A stretch of DNA of 64,000 nucleotides from Allocatelliglobosispora scoriae. GTDB taxonomy: Bacteria > Actinomycetota > Actinomycetes > Mycobacteriales > Micromonosporaceae. Positions within the stretch are counted from its first letter, which is position 1. Every line of letters begins with the position of its first letter. The notes below the pieces were generated by a model. That model was not told where the DNA came from. It saw only the letters and a list, made by a program, of their open reading frames with translations, and searched no databases. Location of the stretch: contig NZ_JACHMN010000001.1 of NCBI RefSeq assembly GCF_014204945.1, forward strand, positions 992,001 through 1,056,000, in the 5' to 3' direction. Made by a program: the position numbers and the translations under genes. Shown piece after piece: positions 59,416-64,000 of the stretch.

Positions 59416-60609
59416 GTGATCCAGGCCGCCGACCTTCTCCGCGAGCTGGTCCGCATCCCCAGCGTCGGCGGCACGCCGGACGAGGCCGGCATCCAGGCGT
59501 ACCTGGCGGATCTTCTGCGCGACAGCGGCCTGGAGGTGGACCACTGGCGGCTCCCACTGGCGGAGCTGACCGCCGAGCCGGACTTCCCCGGCATGGAGGC
59601 CGAGCGCACCGAATCGTGGGGCCTGGTCGCCCGCCTGCCCGGAACGGGCGGCGGGCGCAGCATCATGTTCAACGGACACGTCGACGTGGTCCCGCCCGGT
59701 GACCTGGACGCCTGGCACGGCGACCCCTACAGCGGGGCCCTCCACGGCGACCTGCTCTTCGGCCGAGGTGCTTGCGACATGAAGGGCGGCCTGGTCTCGG
59801 CGCTGCTCGCGGTCCTGGAGCTGCGCAAGGCGCGCCCGCGCGGCGACGTGCTGATCGCCTGCGTCGTCGGCGAGGAGGACGGCGGCCTGGGCACCTACGG
59901 CCTGCTGCGACGCGGCTGGCGGGCCGACGCCTGCGTCATCCCCGAACCTACCGGCCTCGCCGTGGTCCCCGCCAACGCCGGGGCCCTCACCTTCCGCCTT
60001 CGGGTGCCCGGCCTCGCCGCTCACGCGGCCCGCCGCGGCAGCGGGGTCAGCGCGATCGAGAAGTTCCTGCCGGTCTTCGCCGCGCTGCGGGAGCTGGAGG
60101 CACGCCGCTGCGCGGAGGTGGATCCGCTGATGCGGCGCTGGGACATCGCCTACCCGATCGAGATCGGCATGGTCCGGGCCGGGGACTGGGCATCGTCGGT
60201 GCCCGGCGAGCTCGTCGCCGAGGGCCGGCTCGGTGTCGCCCTCGACGAGTCGCCCGCCGCGGCGCAGGCGGCGCTGGAGGCGGCCGTCGCCACCGCCTGC
60301 GCCGCCGATCCATGGCTCGCCGACCACCCGATCACCGTCGAGTGGTGGGGCGGCCAGTTCGTGCCCGCCCGCAACGGCGACGCGGAGCTGGTGCAGCGGC
60401 TGGTCCGGGCGACCGGCGGGCAGCCCGAGCTGTGGGGCGCGCCCTACGGCAGCGACCTGCGGCTGCTCGCGGCGGCCGGGATCCCGACCGTCCAATATGG
60501 TCCCGGCGACATCGACCTGGCGCACGCGCCCAACGAGCACGTCCGCATCTCCGAGGTCGTCACGGCGACGGCGACGCTGGTCCGGCTCGCGGCCGACCAC
60601 TGCGGCTGA
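59416..60609 (+). CDS. M20 family deacylase (ArgE/DapE/Acy1-like)
   Basis: A 397-residue metal-dependent amidohydrolase. GTG 59416 was chosen because GGAG lies 7 nt upstream; GTG 59410 is only 1 nt from it. Motifs: FNGHVDVVPPG (first ligand His and Asp), GRGACDMKGG (bridging Asp), VVGEEDGG (general base Glu), PEPTGLAV (ligand Glu), and the dimerisation insert from AHAARRGSG to DESP; a final His in LAHAPNEHV. It removes an acyl group from an amino acid or peptide. It stands alone between the beta-helix gene and the HelD-like gene. Confidence 0.9.
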   Translation: MIQAADLLRELVRIPSVGGTPDEAGIQAYLADLLRDSGLEVDHWRLPLAELTAEPDFPGMEAERTESWGLVARLPGTGGGRSIMFNGHVDVVPPGDLDAWHGDPYSGALHGDLLFGRGACDMKGGLVSALLAVLELRKARPRGDVLIACVVGEEDGGLGTYGLLRRGWRADACVIPEPTGLAVVPANAGALTFRLRVPGLAAHAARRGSGVSAIEKFLPVFAALRELEARRCAEVDPLMRRWDIAYPIEIGMVRAGDWASSVPGELVAEGRLGVALDESPAAAQAALEAAVATACAADPWLADHPITVEWWGGQFVPARNGDAELVQRLVRATGGQPELWGAPYGSDLRLLAAAGIPTVQYGPGDIDLAHAPNEHVRISEVVTATATLVRLAADHCG

Positions 60610-60631
60610 TCGACTTCGGGTTCCCGGATAG

Positions 60632-60637
60632 TAGGGT
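60632..60637 (+). promoter_or_regulatory. -10 box TAGGGT, leaderless start of the HelD-like gene
   Basis: TAGGGT ends 6 nt before ATG 60644, so a leaderless transcript is likely. No rifamycin-associated element palindrome was seen between 60600 and 60644. Confidence 0.45.
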
Positions 60638-60643
60638 GGCGCA

Positions 60644-62761
60644 ATGGGGTCCAAGGCCGGGGAATTGGCGCGGGAGCAGGCGTACTTCGACCTGGCCCAC
60701 AAACAGCGTGAGCAGTCCCGGGCCGCGCTCGACGAGGCCACCCGGGCCGCCGCCCACGGAGGTGCCGCCGCCGGCATCCGCCGGGACGCGAGCGCGTTGC
60801 AGTCACAGCTCGGCTCCCCCGGCGACCAGGTCGCGTTCGGCCGCTTCGACCACGAGGACGGCGAGCGGTGGTATGTCGGCAGCCACCTCATCCTCGATGA
60901 CGAGAAGAACGTCCTGGTCATCAACTGGAAGCTGCCCGCCGCCGCGCCCTTTTACAAGGCCAGCCACCGCGACCCGCTCGGCGTCACCCTCAAACGCACC
61001 TTCGAGTGCACCGGCAACACCATCGACGACTTCGTCGACGTGCTCTTCTCCCAGGTCGCCCTGGACGGCGACGGCCCCGACGGCAGCCTGCTGCGCGAGC
61101 TGAGCCGCAGCCGCACCGGGCACCTGCGCTCCATCGTCGCCACGATCCAGGCCGCGCAATATGACCTGATCCGGGCACCGCTGGACCAGGTCCTCGTCAT
61201 CGAGGGCGGCCCGGGCACCGGCAAGACCGCGATCGCGCTGCACCGGGTCACCTGGCTGCTCTACAACCACCCCGACCGGCTGCGGGCCGCCGACATCCTG
61301 GTCGTGGGCCCGAACCCCACGTTCACGCACTACATCCGGACCGTCCTGCCCGCCCTCGGCGAGCAGGAGGTGCTCCAGCGCGACATCAGCCTGCTCGCGC
61401 CCGATGTCCGGCGGGGACGCCCGGAAGCACTGGCCGTCGCCCGGATCAAGGGCGACGCCGGGATGGCCACGGTCCTCGCCCGCGCCCTGCGGTCCCGGGT
61501 CGGCTCCCCCGAATCGGCCGAACGGCTCCAGATCGGCAGCAGCTTCCTCACCCTGCCCGGCGCCGATGTCGCGCAGGCCGTCGTGTCCTGCAAGAACACC
61601 CCCGGCCCGTACGCGCAGCGGCGCGCCCGGCTCCGCGACCTGATCATTCGGCTGGTCGAGGAACGGGGCGGGCACCTGACCGGTGGCAACCCCAGCCTGG
61701 ACAACCTCGTCGAGCGCCTCTGGCCGCAGCTCACACCGCAATCGTTGCTCAGCAGCCTCTTCGGCTCCCGCGACCGCCTCCTCGCCGCCGCCGGTGACGA
61801 CTACTCGGCCGAGGAGATCATGCTGCTGCGCCGCCGCTCCGCCGACCGCCTCTCCGAGGAGGTCTGGAGCCGCGACGACCTGCCGCTGCTCGACGAGGCC
61901 GCCTTCCTCATCAACGGGCAGCCCGAACGCTTCGCCCACATCGTCGTCGACGAGGCGCAGGACCTCTCCCCGATGCAGCTGCGGTCCATCGCGCGACGCT
62001 CGTCGACCGGATCGCTCACGGTCGTCGGCGACATCGCGCAGTCCACCGGGGTCTGGGCCCGTGACGCCTGGGACGACGTGCTCGCCAGCCTCCCCGAGAC
62101 GCTGCCCGCCTCGGTGCAGAGCCTGCGCTACGGCTACCGGGTGCCGCGCCAGCTCTACGAGTTCGCGGCCCAGCTCCTGCCGATCGCCGCCCCCGGCGTC
62201 ACGCCGCCCGTCGTCGTCCGCGACGGCCCGGCGCTGCCCGGCATCCACCGTGTCGACCCCGACGAACGCGCGGGCCGGGCGGTCTCGCTCGCCCTCGCGC
62301 ACAGCGAGGAGTTCCGCTTCGTCGGGATCATCTGCACCGGGGAGAGCCGCGTCGAGGTCGAGACGGCGCTCGCCGCCAACGGGGTGGTCTGGAGCAGCGC
62401 CGACCGCGGCGAACTCGGCCGGGCCATCAACCTGGTCAGTCCGCACGAGGCGAAAGGGCTGGAGTTCGACGCCGTCATCGTGGTCGAGCCCGAGGAGATC
62501 GTCGCCGACGACGAGCGCGGACACCGTCTGCTCTACGTCGCATTGACCCGGACGGTCGGCTACCTCGACATCGTGTGCGTCGGCGATCCGCTGCCGCTGC
62601 GCCCGGTGACGCCCGGCACCGAGCCGGAGACCGAGACGCCGTTCGACCCGGCGCTCATCGAGAAGGTGGCCGCGGCGATCGCGCTGCGCATCCGCGCCCA
62701 GGTGCCGCCGGCGCAGCACGACGACGTCCTCGCCGAGCTGCGCCGACTGCTCCAGGAGTAA
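60644..62761 (+). CDS. HelD/HelR-type UvrD-like ATPase acting on RNA polymerase
   Basis: A 705-residue superfamily 1 ATPase. The N-terminal antiparallel coiled coil (1-60, AREQAYFDLAHKQREQSRAALDEATRAA) corresponds to the arm that enters the secondary channel of RNA polymerase. Walker A is GGPGTGKTAIALHR (near 188), Walker B VDEAQDLSPMQLR (near 435), and later UvrD-like motifs are RYGYRVPRQLYE, SPHEAKGLEFDAV and LLYVALTRT. Actinobacterial HelD/HelR proteins free stalled polymerase from DNA, and HelR also displaces rifamycin. Which subtype this is cannot be decided here. Confidence 0.9.
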   Translation: MGSKAGELAREQAYFDLAHKQREQSRAALDEATRAAAHGGAAAGIRRDASALQSQLGSPGDQVAFGRFDHEDGERWYVGSHLILDDEKNVLVINWKLPAAAPFYKASHRDPLGVTLKRTFECTGNTIDDFVDVLFSQVALDGDGPDGSLLRELSRSRTGHLRSIVATIQAAQYDLIRAPLDQVLVIEGGPGTGKTAIALHRVTWLLYNHPDRLRAADILVVGPNPTFTHYIRTVLPALGEQEVLQRDISLLAPDVRRGRPEALAVARIKGDAGMATVLARALRSRVGSPESAERLQIGSSFLTLPGADVAQAVVSCKNTPGPYAQRRARLRDLIIRLVEERGGHLTGGNPSLDNLVERLWPQLTPQSLLSSLFGSRDRLLAAAGDDYSAEEIMLLRRRSADRLSEEVWSRDDLPLLDEAAFLINGQPERFAHIVVDEAQDLSPMQLRSIARRSSTGSLTVVGDIAQSTGVWARDAWDDVLASLPETLPASVQSLRYGYRVPRQLYEFAAQLLPIAAPGVTPPVVVRDGPALPGIHRVDPDERAGRAVSLALAHSEEFRFVGIICTGESRVEVETALAANGVVWSSADRGELGRAINLVSPHEAKGLEFDAVIVVEPEEIVADDERGHRLLYVALTRTVGYLDIVCVGDPLPLRPVTPGTEPETETPFDPALIEKVAAAIALRIRAQVPPAQHDDVLAELRRLLQE

Positions 62762-62767
62762 ACCGCC

Positions 62768-63178
62768 CTACCTGCTGTTGAGGATCGCGTCGCTGCGCAG
62801 CCGGCTGCCGACGGTGTAGTCCACCACCAGTCCCTGCACCGCGGCCGCCGTCGCGCTCGCCTTGAACGCGACGCCGAGCTCCTTGGCGAGAAGCACCGTC
62901 TGCGGCTTGGAGAGCTTGAGGTCCTTCAGGTACTGGACCGCGGAGGCGCGGTCGGTGAACTTCGCCAGGTCGGCGGCGATCAGGTTCGCCGGCACCGGCA
63001 GCTCGACCGGCGCCGCCGCCTTCGCGGGGGCGGCTCCGGTGATGCGGGCGCCCTTCGGCAGGACCTCCAACTTGGCCTCGCCGCTGAGCAGCGCCTCGTA
63101 CTTCTCGGGGGTGAGCTTCTTGAGGAACTCCCCGATCCGCTGCAGCATGTCGTACGTCCGGTCGACCGGCTCGGTCAT
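62768..63178 (-). CDS. Unknown 136-residue protein in operon with ParA-type ATPase
   Basis: A 136-residue protein 9 bp downstream of the ParA-like gene. The N-terminal helix (DRTYDMLQRIGEFLKKLTPEKYEALLSGEAKLEVL) is followed by an Ala/Pro-rich hinge and a C-terminal domain (80-136) with SAVQYLKDLKLSKPQTVLLAKELGV and VVDYTVGSRLRSDAILNS, the latter looking like a small nucleic-acid or protein binding fold. It probably serves as the partner of the ATPase, in the role that ParB or an adaptor plays elsewhere. It converges on the HelD-like gene with a 6-bp gap. Confidence 0.7.
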   Translation of the reverse strand: MTEPVDRTYDMLQRIGEFLKKLTPEKYEALLSGEAKLEVLPKGARITGAAPAKAAAPVELPVPANLIAADLAKFTDRASAVQYLKDLKLSKPQTVLLAKELGVAFKASATAAAVQGLVVDYTVGSRLRSDAILNSR

Positions 63179-63187
63179 GTCCGCTCC

Positions 63188-64000
63188 TCATACCCTGATC
63201 TTGGCGATGAACTCATTGGTGAGCTGCTGCAGATCGTAGTGAACGTTCTCGTTCGTCTGCGCGCCGAGGACCGCTGGGACGCCGTGCTCGCCGGAGTCGG
63301 CGAAGACACTCTTGCTCTCCCGCAACATGCTCTGGAACACCGGCACCTCGGTCGCACCGGCCTGGTCGATGAACTGCCGCAGCTTCGTCATGATCCCCGG
63401 ACCCGCGTACTGGATCATCGTGAAGACCACGCCCAGGATCACCGGGTTGATCGCCCTGGCCCCGTCCGGGCCGACCACACCGTTGAACTCCTCGACCAGC
63501 TTCGACAGCCGACGGCGCAAGTAGTCGATACCCAGAGTCGAAAGGTAGTCCGCCTTCGCGGGGATGAGCACGTAGTCGCTCGCCACCACTGCGGTCCGGG
63601 TGATCAGGTTGAAGTTCGGCGGGCAGTCGATCAGCGTGATGTCGTAGTCGCGGAACGCCTGCTCAGAGAACGCGTCCGTGAGGAGCCGGTGCAGGCGTAG
63701 GTAGTCAGGGTGCATCGCCTGGTGCCGCGCCCCGCCGACGACCGCCGCCAGATCCATGTCGACGTCGACCAGGCGCAGGTCCGATGCGATCAGATCGAGG
63801 CGGCCACCACGCCCGCGCAACCTCTCGTTGACGGCAGGCGGCGTCGTGATGAACGGCGACAGCTCCTTCACCGAATAGGAGTAGCTGAAGGAGTCGTACC
63901 AATGCATGATCGTCCGCGCGGGCGCCAGATCCGCGGCCCACTCGTCCGGCGAGTAGAACGAGAACGTCAGGCTGGACTGCGGGTCCAGATCGATCAGCAG
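63188..64000 (-). CDS. ParA/Soj-type ATPase, N-terminus cut by window edge
   Basis: About 271 codons are visible; the start and the Walker A motif lie beyond base 64000. The visible part begins with LLIDLDPQSSLTFSF, the conserved strand and DLDPQ switch of ParA proteins, and continues with DITLIDCPPNFNLITRTAV (Walker B region) and SDYVLIPAKADYLSTLG. ParA ATPases position chromosomes, plasmids or protein machines by an ATP-dependent gradient on the nucleoid. No parS-like site or ParB gene was found in the window, so it may be an orphan that positions a cellular cargo with the 136-residue partner. Confidence 0.85.
   Translation of the reverse strand: MLIDLDPQSSLTFSFYSPDEWAADLAPARTIMHWYDSFSYSYSVKELSPFITTPPAVNERLRGRGGRLDLIASDLRLVDVDMDLAAVVGGARHQAMHPDYLRLHRLLTDAFSEQAFRDYDITLIDCPPNFNLITRTAVVASDYVLIPAKADYLSTLGIDYLRRRLSKLVEEFNGVVGPDGARAINPVILGVVFTMIQYAGPGIMTKLRQFIDQAGATEVPVFQSMLRESKSVFADSGEHGVPAVLGAQTNENVHYDLQQLTNEFIAKIRV

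Noticed and set aside
60600..60643. Rifamycin-associated element before the HelD-like gene
   Set aside because: No 19-bp GC palindrome of that type is present in the gap.
1..64000. tRNA and rRNA genes, insertion sequences, attachment sites
   Set aside because: No cloverleaf-like sequence with a conserved T arm, no transposase or integrase, and no long flanking repeats were seen by eye; a covariance-model scan would be more sensitive.

Overview
The window looks like chromosomal DNA of a high-GC filamentous actinomycete, most likely a member of the Micromonosporaceae (Actinoplanes/Catellatospora-like). This is inferred from the very GC-rich third codon positions, frequent GTG starts, many apparently leaderless starts (a TAnnnT box 6-8 nt before the start codon), SARP and LuxR-type giant regulators, DUF2855, DUF6069-like and DUF6082-like proteins, and an actinobacterial ESX (type VII secretion) locus. 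No rRNA, tRNA, CRISPR array, insertion sequence or phage gene was seen. One stretch, about 39.97-40.92 kb, is clearly poorer in GC than everything around it.

Layout. 0-10 kb: a truncated secreted glycosidase with a CebR-like operator in its promoter, a secreted lipase, a DUF2855 protein, a stand-alone MraY paralogue, a double GNAT acetyltransferase, several unknown secreted or membrane proteins, and a NarL-type two-component system. 10-36 kb: an ESX/type VII secretion locus. It has three transcription units plus a convergent ATPase gene: eccD-eccB-esx-esx (minus), eccC-orf585-orf678-zinc-ribbon/CBM membrane protein (plus), YbaB-WXG-giant effector-candidate immunity protein (minus) with a divergent SUKH-type immunity/mycosin pair (plus), and an EccA-like AAA+ ATPase whose N-terminus is a beta-helix (minus). 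No EccE was recognised.

36-41 kb: a secreted zinc metalloprotease with lectin domains, a secreted triple-repeat protein, an AraC/GyrI-like regulator and the low-GC DUF6082-like islet. 41-53 kb: an exported metallo-beta-lactamase-fold hydrolase, a LuxR-type LAL regulator, a SARP/AfsR-type regulator, a short-chain dehydrogenase, two alpha/beta hydrolases and an ABC exporter. Two divergent promoter regions here, 8.5 kb apart, carry the same 23-bp direct-repeat element at the same distance from a -10 box, which suggests a small regulon. 53-64 kb: an M48-type membrane peptidase with an overlapping partner gene, a secreted beta-helix/FG-GAP/PASTA protein, an M20 deacylase, a HelD/HelR-type RNA-polymerase-associated ATPase, and a small gene with a ParA-type ATPase that runs off the end.

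The most notable system is the ESX locus. Its 2808-residue effector-like protein combines an N-terminal WXG-type domain, an internal papain-fold (Tox-PL-like) domain with a visible C833/H913/D928 triad, a degenerate repeat region, and a C-terminal C39/papain-like domain (C2693/H2762/D2779). The next gene overlaps its stop codon by four bases (ATGA) and encodes a 96-residue protein in the position expected of an immunity protein. Functions of the unrecognised proteins are inferred from context only.
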